The translations under genes were made by a program, and so were the position numbers. A DNA stretch of 64,000 nucleotides, from positions 1,364,001-1,428,000 of the forward strand of contig NZ_AP022560.1 in the NCBI RefSeq assembly GCF_010726085.1. The letters run 5' to 3'. Shown here one piece after another: positions 19,506 through 28,100 of this stretch (position 1 is the stretch's first letter; each line of letters begins with the position of its first letter). This stretch comes from Mycolicibacterium moriokaense. GTDB taxonomy: Bacteria; Actinomycetota; Actinomycetes; Mycobacteriales; Mycobacteriaceae. The notes under the pieces were generated by a model. It was not told the origin of the DNA and searched no databases. It was given only the letters and a program-made list of their open reading frames with translations.

Positions 19506-20804
19506 GTGGCATGGGATTTCGAAACAGATCCTGAGTTCGAGCAGCAGTTGGCGTGGATGCGCGAGTTCATCGACACGCAGATCGTGCCGCTCGAGCCCAT
19601 CCTCGACGAGAAGATGGGAGGCGACGAATGGGTCGCGATCAAACGGCACCTGCAGGATCAGGTGAAGGCGCGCGGTCTGTGGGCGGCGTTCCTCGACCCG
19701 GAACTCGGCGGGACCGGCTTCGGTCAGCTCAAGCTTGCCCTGATGTCGGAGATCATCGGCCGCAGCATGGTCTCGATGGTGGTCTTCGGGGTGCAGGCGC
19801 CCGACAGCGGGAACATGGAGCTGCTGGCGCACGGCGCCACCGAGGAGCAGAAGCAACGCTGGCTGTGGCCCAACCTACGCGGCGACATCACCAGTGCGTT
19901 CGCGCTCACCGAGCCGTTCCTCGCAGGCGCCGACCCGACGGTGATCGGAACCACCGCCACCCTTGACGATGACCACTGGATCATCAACGGCCACAAGTGG
20001 TTTACCACGAACGCATCCACCGCCGACATCATCCTCGTGGTCGCCGAGACCAACCCGGAAGGCCGACCGCACCGGCACGCGTCGATCTTCGTGGTACCCG
20101 CAGGCACGCCGGGTATGACGATCGTGCGCGACATTCCGACGATGGCCCATCCCGACACCGAATACGGGAGGGTCGGCAACCACGCGGAGGTCGTATTCAC
20201 CGACTGCCGCGTCCCCGCGGACCACCTCATCGGCGCGCCGGGCGAGGGATTCCAGCTCGCGCAGCAGCGGCTCGGCGGAGGACGCATCCACCACTCGATG
20301 CGCTGGCTCGGACAGGCCCAGCGCTCGCTCGACATCATGTGCGAGCGAGCCGTCTCCCGGTCGTCGCACGGCAGACGCCTGGGTGATCACCAGATGATCC
20401 AGGACTACATTGCGTTGTCGCACATGGAGATCCAGGCAGCGCGTCTGCTCACGTTCCAGACCGCGTGGAAGATGGACAAGTACGGCGCGGCGGCCGTCCG
20501 TGCCGAGCTCGGGATGATCAAGGCGCACGTGTCCAAGGTCGTGCTCGGTGTACTCGACCGGACCATTCAGGTATGCGGAGCACTCGGCTACTCCGCCGAC
20601 CTGCCGGTCGAATCCTGGTATCGCACCACCAGGTTCGGCCCGATCGGCGACGGCCCGGACGAACTGCACAAGTCGGTGCTGGCGCGCACAATCCTGCGGA
20701 ACTACGAACCGGTGCAGGGCTGGCCGACTGAACACATCCCCAGCCGCCGCCCCGCGGCAGAAAAGAAGTGGGCGTCGTTGTGCACGGCGGCCGGGCTCGC
20801 ATGA
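19506..20804 (+). CDS. Acyl-CoA dehydrogenase family protein (ACAD10/11-like partner)
   Basis: The 432-aa flavoenzyme shows ACAD signatures: ITSAFALTEP around residue 133, GHKWFTTNAS near 161, and the C-terminal helix motif QVCGALGYSADLPVESWYR. It is translationally coupled (ATGA) to an APH-like kinase, the arrangement of the fused human ACAD10/ACAD11 proteins and of the levulinate pathway pair. It may act on a phosphorylated hydroxyacyl-CoA rather than a plain acyl-CoA; that is inference. GTG start. Confidence 0.92.
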   Translation: MAWDFETDPEFEQQLAWMREFIDTQIVPLEPILDEKMGGDEWVAIKRHLQDQVKARGLWAAFLDPELGGTGFGQLKLALMSEIIGRSMVSMVVFGVQAPDSGNMELLAHGATEEQKQRWLWPNLRGDITSAFALTEPFLAGADPTVIGTTATLDDDHWIINGHKWFTTNASTADIILVVAETNPEGRPHRHASIFVVPAGTPGMTIVRDIPTMAHPDTEYGRVGNHAEVVFTDCRVPADHLIGAPGEGFQLAQQRLGGGRIHHSMRWLGQAQRSLDIMCERAVSRSSHGRRLGDHQMIQDYIALSHMEIQAARLLTFQTAWKMDKYGAAAVRAELGMIKAHVSKVVLGVLDRTIQVCGALGYSADLPVESWYRTTRFGPIGDGPDELHKSVLARTILRNYEPVQGWPTEHIPSRRPAAEKKWASLCTAAGLA

Positions 20805-21820
20805 GCGAGCGTGCGGCCCTTGCAAATTACCTCGACGAGGCACTCGGTGATCGTGCGCCGCTGACCGTCACGCCGATGCCCGGCGGCGGATCGTGCGAGA
20901 TCTTCGCCGTCGACCGCGGTGCCGACCGCTGGGTGCTACGTAGGGCGCCGCGCCATGCCAGTTCCTCGACCGCACACGACGTGTTGCGCGAGTTCCGCAT
21001 CCTCGACGCCATCAAGGACGACTCGGTGCGAATCGCGCGGCCCGTGCTGAGCTGTGACGATCCGACGGTGTTCGGCTCGCCGTTCTACGTGATGGCTCGC
21101 GTCGACGGCGTCCCGGTGCGCAAGGTCATCCCGTCGGCGTGGGCAGGCGCACCGGACGCTCACGGCCAGGCCCTCGAGCAGCTGATCGACGCATTGGTGG
21201 AAATCCATTCGGTCGACTGGAAGCGTTGTGGTCTACGCGATTTTGCGCATCCGGGCGCGTACTTGGCGCGGCAGGTTGCACGGTGGCTTGCCCAGTTGGA
21301 CTCCTACGGGGGTCGGGAACTTCCTGCGGCACGGCGTATAGGCGAATGGCTGGATTCCCGGCGTCCGCCGGACCAACCGGCGGTGCTTGCACACGGGGAT
21401 TACAAGCTGGACAACGTGCTGTTCGCACCCGATGCACCGCCGCGGGTGCTTGCCGTCGTCGATTGGGAGATGGCCTCGATCGGTGATCCGCTGGTGGACC
21501 TTGCGTGGGCGATGATCTTTCACCCCGGTCCGGGCGGGACCATGCCGCTCGGCATGGCAGGCGAGCCGCACTTCGCGCAAGAGCATCTGCCCGACGAGCG
21601 CACGCTTGTCGCGCGGTATGCCGAGCGATCGGGCCGCGATGTGTCCGAATACGGTTGGTACGAGGTGTTTTCGCGTTGGAAGCTGGCGATCGTCCTCGAG
21701 GGCAGCTACGCCAAGTTCATGCGGGGCGAGTCGGACAAGTCGGTGCACAAGATGTTCGGCGCCCAGGCTGACCTGCTGCTGGAGGGTGCTGCTGCCCTGA
21801 TCGACCGAGAGGACACGTGA
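20801..21820 (+). CDS. APH-like phosphotransferase family protein
   Basis: The 339-aa kinase-fold protein has the catalytic loop LAHGDYKLDNVLF (Brenner motif HGDxxxxN) and the metal motif VVDWEMASIGDP. ATG 20801 overlaps the dehydrogenase stop and gives MSERAALANYL as start. Related proteins phosphorylate hydroxyacyl-CoA substrates (LvaA and ACAD10/11 N-terminal domains) rather than aminoglycosides. Together with the upstream dehydrogenase it probably removes a hydroxyl group from an acyl-CoA. Confidence 0.88.
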   Translation: MSERAALANYLDEALGDRAPLTVTPMPGGGSCEIFAVDRGADRWVLRRAPRHASSSTAHDVLREFRILDAIKDDSVRIARPVLSCDDPTVFGSPFYVMARVDGVPVRKVIPSAWAGAPDAHGQALEQLIDALVEIHSVDWKRCGLRDFAHPGAYLARQVARWLAQLDSYGGRELPAARRIGEWLDSRRPPDQPAVLAHGDYKLDNVLFAPDAPPRVLAVVDWEMASIGDPLVDLAWAMIFHPGPGGTMPLGMAGEPHFAQEHLPDERTLVARYAERSGRDVSEYGWYEVFSRWKLAIVLEGSYAKFMRGESDKSVHKMFGAQADLLLEGAAALIDREDT

Positions 21821-21821
21821 C

Positions 21822-22688
21822 ATGACACGTGGCAGGACACGAGGTAATGCAGCGCCCGTGCTGTCGTTGGCGGGGCGCAGCGCGCTGGTGACAGGAGGCG
21901 GCACCGGAATCGGCAAGGCGTGCGCGACGGCGTTGGCCGAGGCCGGTGCGGCTGTGGTGATCTGCGGACCCGACCTTGCCGTCCTCGACGCGGCGGCGGA
22001 GCAGATGCCAGGCGACGTGCGCAGCGTCGTCGCCGACGTCACCGACGAGGCGCAGGTGCAGGCGGCGGTCGAGGCGGCGTGCGTCGACGGTGCGCTGGAC
22101 ATCGCGGTCGCCAACGCCGGTGTCCCGATGCCGGGTTCGGTCTTGCACATCACCGACGAGCACTGGATGGGTCCCGTCGGTGTGAACGTTCTCGGTACCG
22201 CGCACACCATCAAGCACGCCGCGCGAAGGATGGTGGATAGGGGCGGCTCCATCGTCGCGATCTCGTCGATCGCCAGTCTGCGGCCCGCGTCGTTCATGGC
22301 GACCTACAACGTCACCAAGGCCGCCGTCGACGAGTTGGTGCGCACTTGCGCGGCCGAACTCGGCCGGTTCGGGATCCGCGTCAACGGGGTACGCCCGGGC
22401 TGGGTGGCCACCGAAACCGTCGCCACGACAACCACTTCGGAGAACATGGCGATCGTCCGTGAGGGAACGCCGCTGGCGGGGCTGAGCGATCACGACGGGC
22501 TCGGGCGGCCGGAGGACGTCGCCCGCGCGGTCGTGTACTTCGCGTCCGACTACTCCGGATGGATCACCGGCCAGCTGCTCGGCGTGTGCGGCGGATCGTC
22601 GCTGCCGCCGCCCTCGGGCGACTTCTCCTACGTCGCGAGGATGCTGTTCCCCGACGACATGGCACGCGATTTCGGCGAGGTGAGCTGA
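21822..22688 (+). CDS. SDR family oxidoreductase
   Basis: The 288-aa SDR has TGGGTGIG near residue 24, NAG, and a catalytic Tyr/Lys in ATYNVTKAAVD. Its last base is shared with the start of the TetR gene (TGATG), so both belong to the dehydrogenase-kinase operon. Extra C-terminal residues after CGGSSLPPP are unusual for short SDRs. Substrate unknown, probably an acyl-CoA or hydroxylated lipid. Confidence 0.88.
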   Translation: MTRGRTRGNAAPVLSLAGRSALVTGGGTGIGKACATALAEAGAAVVICGPDLAVLDAAAEQMPGDVRSVVADVTDEAQVQAAVEAACVDGALDIAVANAGVPMPGSVLHITDEHWMGPVGVNVLGTAHTIKHAARRMVDRGGSIVAISSIASLRPASFMATYNVTKAAVDELVRTCAAELGRFGIRVNGVRPGWVATETVATTTTSENMAIVREGTPLAGLSDHDGLGRPEDVARAVVYFASDYSGWITGQLLGVCGGSSLPPPSGDFSYVARMLFPDDMARDFGEVS

Positions 22689-23296
22689 TGCCGAAGGCCA
22701 ACGACTTCGAGCTGGAGGCCGACGAGATCATCGCGGCCGCGGTGGAGATCTTCCTCGAACAGGGACTCGATGCGGTGAGCATGCGCAGCGTGGCGGCGCG
22801 TCTCGGGGTGTCGCCTGCGCCGCTGTACAGCCGCGTCGGCAACAAGGACGCGCTGGTCGATGCGATCGCAGACCATCTGCTGTCGGAGCTGGCCCCGCCG
22901 CACACCGATGACGAACCGTGGACCGACTATGCGACGCGCTGGGCGACCGAGCTGCGCGAGCGCCTGCGACGGGCCCATGACAGCCGCTTGATTCTCGTCA
23001 CGGACCGTGACGCCTACGTCGAGGCGTCGCGCCCACTGGTGGCGGTCATGCGCGCCAGTGGCTTCGCCGCCGACGCGGCGGTGCAGGCCTGCCGTTTGGT
23101 GATGTGGGCGACGGTCGGATTCGTCGCGATCGAGACCGCCGCCAAAGCGCCGCCCACCCGCGCGACCAGACGCGGCCGGTCCGGCAGCAATCCGCACGGC
23201 GTGACATCCGAGGACGCCGACGAACTGTTCGCCCTGCAGATTCGGTATGTGATCGACGGCATTGCACGCGATGCACAAGGGAAACAAGGGGATTGA
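22688..23296 (+). CDS. TetR family transcriptional regulator
   Basis: The 202-aa protein has a TetR N-terminal HTH (AVEIFLEQGLDAVSMRSVAARLGVSPAPLYSRVGNKDAL) and a ligand-binding helical C-terminus. ATG 22688 overlaps the upstream stop by one base. It is embedded in the catabolic operon and probably represses it; the palindrome at 19459-19480 is a candidate site. Confidence 0.92.
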   Translation: MPKANDFELEADEIIAAAVEIFLEQGLDAVSMRSVAARLGVSPAPLYSRVGNKDALVDAIADHLLSELAPPHTDDEPWTDYATRWATELRERLRRAHDSRLILVTDRDAYVEASRPLVAVMRASGFAADAAVQACRLVMWATVGFVAIETAAKAPPTRATRRGRSGSNPHGVTSEDADELFALQIRYVIDGIARDAQGKQGD

Positions 23297-23300
23297 ATCG

Positions 23301-24050
23301 ATGACGATTCCGAATCTGCGCGCCGACGACAAGGTCGTCGTCATCACCGGGGCCAGCAAGGGGCTCGGCCGTGCGATGGCTCTCGGGTTCGCCGAGGCGG
23401 GCGCCGACATCGTGGTGGCAAGCCGCAAGCTGGAAAGCTGTCAACGGGTGGCCGACGAGGTGCGCGCGACCGGCCGCAGGGCGCTACCCGTCAGCTGCCA
23501 CGTCGGCGACTGGGAACAGTGCCGGCGCCTGATCGACGACACCGTGGCCGAGTTCGGCCGCATCGACGTCCTGATCAACAACGCGGGCATCGCCCCGGTG
23601 CCGCCCACGCTCAAGGACGTCACCGCGGAGCTCTTCGACAAGACACTCGACGTCAACCTGAAGGGCCCGCTGCGGCTGACCGCCCTTGCGGCCGAGCACA
23701 TGCCGGCCGGGGGCGCGGTGATCAACATCAGCTCGAAGGCGTCGCTCTATCCGAGCCCGGTCACGGTCGTGTACGCGGCGGCCAAGGCCGGACTGAATGT
23801 GCTGACCAAGGCGGCGGGGCAGGAGTTCGGGCCGCGCGGCATCCGGGTCAACGCCATCGTGTGCGGCACGTTCCACACCGACAGCCTGCACAAGTCGATG
23901 CCGACGGAGGAGGCACGAGAATTCATGGCGTCGAATGTGAGCCTGGGCCGCATCGCATCGGCCGGCGAGATCGTCGGCACTGCGCTGTATTTGGCCAGTG
24001 ACGCGAGCTCGTACCTCAACGGCGCGCTCATCGAGCTCGACGGCGGCTAG
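23301..24050 (+). CDS. SDR family oxidoreductase (3-oxoacyl reductase-like)
   Basis: The 249-aa classical SDR has TGASKGLG at residues 16-23, NNAG near 94, and a catalytic Tyr/Lys in VYAAAKAG. ATG 23301 (MTIPNLRADDKVVVIT) follows the TetR gene by 4 nt, so it is the last gene of the operon. An oxidation or reduction of a hydroxyl/keto acyl intermediate is likely. Confidence 0.9.
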   Translation: MTIPNLRADDKVVVITGASKGLGRAMALGFAEAGADIVVASRKLESCQRVADEVRATGRRALPVSCHVGDWEQCRRLIDDTVAEFGRIDVLINNAGIAPVPPTLKDVTAELFDKTLDVNLKGPLRLTALAAEHMPAGGAVINISSKASLYPSPVTVVYAAAKAGLNVLTKAAGQEFGPRGIRVNAIVCGTFHTDSLHKSMPTEEAREFMASNVSLGRIASAGEIVGTALYLASDASSYLNGALIELDGG

Positions 24051-24051
24051 A

Positions 24052-25011
24052 TCACCGGCCGACCTTGGCCCACCGCGGATCGCTGGGCAGCGGACCGTTT
24101 TTCAGGGCGTCGCCGATCGCGTCGCGGTAATTGGTGGCCCCGCCCGGCGGTGGTCCGATGACGGTGTCGATGTCGTGCTCGTCGCACACCGCGTCGACCT
24201 CCAACGATTCGATCAACGGCCGGGCCAGGCCCGACGGCATGGGCGTGACGAGGCCGACCCACAGGCTGGCGATCGTCGGTGTCAGGAACGGGATCGCGAC
24301 GATGACGCGTCGGCGCAGGCCGGCCACCTGCGCGTAGACCTGCATCGCGTCGCCGTACTCGAGCACATCCTGGCCGCCGACATCCCACGTGCGCGATGCG
24401 GGCACGTCGGCCGTGGCGGCCTCGGCGAGATAGTGCAGCACGTCGTGGATCGCGATCGGCTGGATCTTGTTGTGCACCCACTTCGGCGTCGTCATCGCCG
24501 GGAGCCGGTTGGTGAGGTGACGCATCATCTCGAATGACGCTGAGCCGGAACCGATCACGATCCCCGCCTGCAGAACGACCGTCTCGATGCCGGAGTCCAG
24601 CAGGATGTCGCCGACCGCGACCCGCGATCGCAGATGCGGCGACAACTCGACTCCCGACGGATGCAGCCCGCCGAGATATACCAGCCGTTTCACGCCTGCG
24701 CGTTTGGCCGCGGCGACGACGTTGCGGGCCGACTCCGCCTCCGCAGCGACGAAATCCGCCGAGCTGCCCATCGAGTGCACGAGGTAGTAGACGACGTCGG
24801 TGCCGTCGAACGCCGCGGTGAGCGAATCGGGATCGGCGAGGTCGCCGCGGGCGACCTCGACCCGGTCACGCCACGTCACGTCGGCGAGTTTGTCGGGGTT
24901 GCGCGCCAACGCCCGCACCGCATGGCCGCGATCGACCAGTCGGGGCACCAACCGGCCACCGATGTAGCCGGTCGCGCCGGTCGCCAGGCAGCGAAGTCGG
25001 TCAGCAGACAC
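24052..25011 (-). CDS. NAD(P)-binding SDR-extended protein (NmrA/DUF2867-like)
   Basis: The 319-aa protein begins with the atypical SDR cofactor motif TGATGYIGGR at residues 12-21 and continues as NAD(P)H-binding epimerase-like (DLADPDSLTAAFDGTDVVYYLVHSM). The catalytic YxxxK is not evident, as in NmrA-type members. It converges on the SDR at 24050 with a 1-nt gap. Role unknown. Confidence 0.85.
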   Translation of the reverse strand: MSADRLRCLATGATGYIGGRLVPRLVDRGHAVRALARNPDKLADVTWRDRVEVARGDLADPDSLTAAFDGTDVVYYLVHSMGSSADFVAAEAESARNVVAAAKRAGVKRLVYLGGLHPSGVELSPHLRSRVAVGDILLDSGIETVVLQAGIVIGSGSASFEMMRHLTNRLPAMTTPKWVHNKIQPIAIHDVLHYLAEAATADVPASRTWDVGGQDVLEYGDAMQVYAQVAGLRRRVIVAIPFLTPTIASLWVGLVTPMPSGLARPLIESLEVDAVCDEHDIDTVIGPPPGGATNYRDAIGDALKNGPLPSDPRWAKVGR

Positions 25012-25046
25012 TCACCCCTGATCGCCGTTCTGGGCGTCGGGCAAAC

Positions 25047-25484
25047 CTAAACGGGGCACCCGGGCGGCGGCGGGACGTCGAACGTGGTGGGAGTTCCCGC
25101 AGGGAGGATGTAATCCACCCACAGCACAACGGGGACGGTGCCCAGGTTGCGGCCGTTGTGCGCATGTTCGGGCCCACTGCCCTCGGTGACCGCGGCGCCC
25201 GTCGGGTCGACGACTTCGGTGCAGTCGTCCAGGGTGCAGGTCAGGGTGCCCTCACGGACGACGCCGAAGGTCCGCCCTTCGTGGTAGTGCCAACCGGTGC
25301 TGCCGCCGGGCTGGATCGTGATCCTCTTGGTGATGTAGTCGACGCCGTCGACCGTGGACTGATTGATGACCACCGCGTCGACGTTGACCGGCGCGGTGGC
25401 GACGGCGCTGGTGGGTGCCAGCACGGCCGAGGCGGCGGTCAGGGCGACGGGCAGGGCGGGTGCGAACCAGCGAAGAAGTTTCAT
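25047..25484 (-). CDS. Exported cupin-domain protein
   Basis: The 145-aa product has a signal peptide (MKLLRWFAPALPVALTAASAVLA, probable cleavage near ALA/ATA at 28-30) and a single cupin barrel with metal ligands in WHYHEGRTFGVVREG and HAHNG. Two Cys in LTCTLDDC may form a disulfide. A function outside the membrane is inferred; the substrate is unknown. Confidence 0.8.
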   Translation of the reverse strand: MKLLRWFAPALPVALTAASAVLAPTSAVATAPVNVDAVVINQSTVDGVDYITKRITIQPGGSTGWHYHEGRTFGVVREGTLTCTLDDCTEVVDPTGAAVTEGSGPEHAHNGRNLGTVPVVLWVDYILPAGTPTTFDVPPPPGCPV

Positions 25485-25576
25485 GGTCGGTCACGTTGTC
25501 ACACCCGGCAGCCGTTTGCGACTGATCGACTCAATACGATCCGGGAGGAGCGATTACCTCGCGCCCCCATCACCGG

Positions 25577-25582
25577 TAGCCT
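25577..25582 (+). promoter_or_regulatory. -10 box of a probable leaderless purM promoter
   Basis: TAGCCT is separated by 8 nt from ATG 25591, with no Shine-Dalgarno sequence between. Confidence 0.45.
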
Positions 25583-25590
25583 TGTGCCCG

Positions 25591-26661
25591 ATGACCGAAC
25601 GCGCCGAACCATCCGGCATCTCCTACGCCTCGGCCGGGGTCGACATCGAAGCCGGAGACCGTGCCGTCGAACTCCTGAAGCCGCTGGCCAAGAAGGCCAC
25701 CAGACCCGAAGTGCGGGGAGGCCTCGGCGGATTCGCCGGGCTGTTCGCGCTGCGCAACTACCGGGAGCCGGTGCTGGCCTCCTCGACCGACGGGGTCGGC
25801 ACGAAACTCGCCGTCGCCCAGGCGATGGACAAGCACGACACCGTCGGCATCGACCTGGTCGCCATGGTCGTCGACGACCTCGTGGTGTGCGGCGCAGAAC
25901 CGCTGTTCCTGCAGGACTACATCGCGGTCGGGCGTACGGTGCCCGAGCGGATCTCCGAACTGGTGGCCGGCATCGCCAACGGGTGCGTGATGGCAGGCTG
26001 CGCGCTGTTGGGCGGGGAGACCGCCGAGCACCCCGGCCTGATGGCGCCCGACCACTACGACATCTCGGCCACCGGTGTCGGTGTGGTGGAAGCCGACGAC
26101 GTGCTGGGCCCCGAGCGGGTGAAGCCCGGTGACGTGCTGATCGGGATGGCCTCGACGGGTCTGCACTCCAACGGATACTCGCTGGCCCGCAAGGTGCTGC
26201 TGGAGATCGACCGGATGAACCTGGCCGGCCACGTCGAGGAGTTCGGCCGCACCCTCGGCGAAGAGCTGCTCGAGCCCACGCGGATCTATGCCAAGGACTG
26301 CCTGGCGTTGATCGCCGAAACCCAGGTCCGCACCTTCTGCCATGTCACGGGCGGCGGGTTGGCTGGCAATCTCGAACGGGTCGTCCCGCCCGGGCTCACC
26401 GCCGAGATCGACCGCGGGACATGGACCCCTGCGCCGGTGTTCGCGATGATCGCGCAGCGTGGCCGCGTCGAGCGCGCCGAGATGGAGAAGACCTTCAACC
26501 TAGGGGTCGGAATGGTCGCCGTCGTCGCGCCGGAGGACACCGATCGCGCGCTGGCCGTCCTCACGGCACGCCATCTGGACTGCTGGACCCTGGGAACCGT
26601 CACTAAGGGCGGTAAGGACAGCCCACGAGCCAAGCTGGTGGGCCAACACCCGCGCTTCTAA
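25591..26661 (+). CDS. purM: Phosphoribosylformylglycinamidine cyclo-ligase PurM (AIR synthetase)
   Basis: The 356-aa enzyme converts FGAM to AIR. SYASAGVDIEAGDRAVELLKP, the ASSTDGVGTKL loop near residue 65 and GGETAEHPG near 155 are PurM signatures. ATG 25591 gives MTERAEPSGISY; the open frame upstream is not needed. Confidence 0.97.
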   Translation: MTERAEPSGISYASAGVDIEAGDRAVELLKPLAKKATRPEVRGGLGGFAGLFALRNYREPVLASSTDGVGTKLAVAQAMDKHDTVGIDLVAMVVDDLVVCGAEPLFLQDYIAVGRTVPERISELVAGIANGCVMAGCALLGGETAEHPGLMAPDHYDISATGVGVVEADDVLGPERVKPGDVLIGMASTGLHSNGYSLARKVLLEIDRMNLAGHVEEFGRTLGEELLEPTRIYAKDCLALIAETQVRTFCHVTGGGLAGNLERVVPPGLTAEIDRGTWTPAPVFAMIAQRGRVERAEMEKTFNLGVGMVAVVAPEDTDRALAVLTARHLDCWTLGTVTKGGKDSPRAKLVGQHPRF

Positions 26662-26666
26662 GGGGT

Positions 26667-26843
26667 TTAGCGACGCCAGTCGTCGTCGTCGGCGAGGTCG
26701 TCGTCGGCGAACCCGTCGCTGCCGTTGAGACCGTCAGCGCCCGCAAGTTCGCGCTGAAGCCGCTCGAAATCGGTCTGCGGTGAGCTGTATTTGAGCTCAC
26801 GCGCAACCTTGGTCTGCTTTGCCTTTGCCCGGCCGCGGCCCAT
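26667..26843 (-). CDS. DUF3073 family small protein (Rv0810c-like)
   Basis: The 58-aa actinobacterial protein has a basic start MGRGRAKAKQTKVARELKY and a very acidic tail (FADDDLADDDDW). ATG 26843 is taken because the family begins MGRGRAKAKQ; the upstream extension to 26909 is not conserved in type. It sits convergent to purM as in M. tuberculosis. Function unknown; the charge pattern suggests nucleic-acid association, which is speculative. Confidence 0.9.
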   Translation of the reverse strand: MGRGRAKAKQTKVARELKYSSPQTDFERLQRELAGADGLNGSDGFADDDLADDDDWRR

Positions 26844-26994
26844 TGGGGGTACCCCCTCGCGCAATAACGGAGCGGCCCAAATTTCAGGCGGCTCCGATCT
26901 GAGTGTCATTTATCGTCCTGCCAACACTTTACCGTGCCTCGGGGCGACGTGCTGGCAGCCCCGTCCGGAGGCGGTCCCGGCGGGACGTCGAGCT

Positions 26995-28068
26995 CTAGCG
27001 CGCGCCGCCGCGCAGCCGCTCAACCGCGAGCCGTCCGGCGCCGGTGGAGTCGGGTGGCGGCATCGAGTCGCTGTCGATCACGGCGGCCACCGCCGACTCC
27101 CCGCCGGTGGTCAGTTCCGTGTCCGCGGGCAGGCCACGCTTGAGCAGCGCCAGGGCGATCGGTCCCTCATCGACGTGGTCGACAACGGTGCCGAGGCGGC
27201 CGACGGCGCGTCCGCCCGCCAGCACGGGATCACCCGTCGTGGGCCGATCCGCGGACCCGTCGAGATGCACAAGAACCAGCATCCGCGGTGGTTTGCCCAG
27301 GTTATGGACGCGGGCGACGGTCTCCTGGCCGCGGTAGCAGCCCTTGTCCAGATGAACCGCGGAGCCGATCCAGCCGACCTCGTGCGGAATCGTGCGCTCA
27401 TCGGTGTCGACCCCGAGCCGGGGCCGCAGCGCGGCCACCCGGTGCGCCTCATAAGCCCAGATGCCGGCAGGCCGCACCCCGGCCGCGGTGAGTCGATCGC
27501 GCCACGAGGCGAGCTGATCGCGCGGAACGACCAGGTCGAACTCGACGTCGGGACCGCTCATCCTGCGCACGAAGCCGCCGTCGGGAAGCGCGACCGCGGT
27601 GAGTTCAGCCGGTAGCGAAGCCACGCCGAGTGCCTCGAGCACGGGCGGGTCGAGCAGGCGAGGGCCGAGCAGCGATATGACCCCCAGATCGGCGGGTGCG
27701 ACGACCACGTCGGCCCAGAACACCATCTTGCGCAGATAGGCCAGCAGCGGTTCGCCGCGTGCGGGTTCGGTGTCGAGATAGGTGACGTTGCCGAGGTTCG
27801 TCTGAATCCAGTGATCTTCCACACGGCCCTGGCTGTCGAGGCTCAGATTCTCGGTCACGGCGCCGTCGGGAAGGTCGCTCACGTGCTGGGTGGAGATGCT
27901 GTGCAGCCACGTGTTGCGCTCACCGCCGGTAAGAGAGATCACGGCCCGATGGGAACGGTCCACCATGACGGCGCCATCGGCTGCGGCCCGCTGTTCGCCC
28001 AGCGGATCGCCGTGATGCCAGATCGCGCCGGCGTCGGGCCCGGTCTCGGGGGCGGGCACTGCTGACAT
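26995..28068 (-). CDS. ygfZ: Folate-binding protein YgfZ (Rv0811c-like)
   Basis: The 357-aa GcvT-like protein contains the YgfZ signature KGCYRGQE near residue 235 and the N-terminal folate fold segment INLTGGERNTWLHSI-like. YgfZ proteins use tetrahydrofolate in Fe-S cluster assembly or repair. It is divergent from pabC, a folate biosynthesis gene, with 32 bp between starts. Confidence 0.92.
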   Translation of the reverse strand: MSAVPAPETGPDAGAIWHHGDPLGEQRAAADGAVMVDRSHRAVISLTGGERNTWLHSISTQHVSDLPDGAVTENLSLDSQGRVEDHWIQTNLGNVTYLDTEPARGEPLLAYLRKMVFWADVVVAPADLGVISLLGPRLLDPPVLEALGVASLPAELTAVALPDGGFVRRMSGPDVEFDLVVPRDQLASWRDRLTAAGVRPAGIWAYEAHRVAALRPRLGVDTDERTIPHEVGWIGSAVHLDKGCYRGQETVARVHNLGKPPRMLVLVHLDGSADRPTTGDPVLAGGRAVGRLGTVVDHVDEGPIALALLKRGLPADTELTTGGESAVAAVIDSDSMPPPDSTGAGRLAVERLRGGAR

Positions 28069-28086
28069 GCCTCAACTCTACGGCGC

Positions 28087-28092
28087 TACGCT
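28087..28092 (+). promoter_or_regulatory. -10 box of a probable leaderless pabC promoter
   Basis: TACGCT is followed by 8 nt and ATG 28101; no ribosome binding site is present. Confidence 0.4.
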
Positions 28093-28100
28093 TCTTGCCC

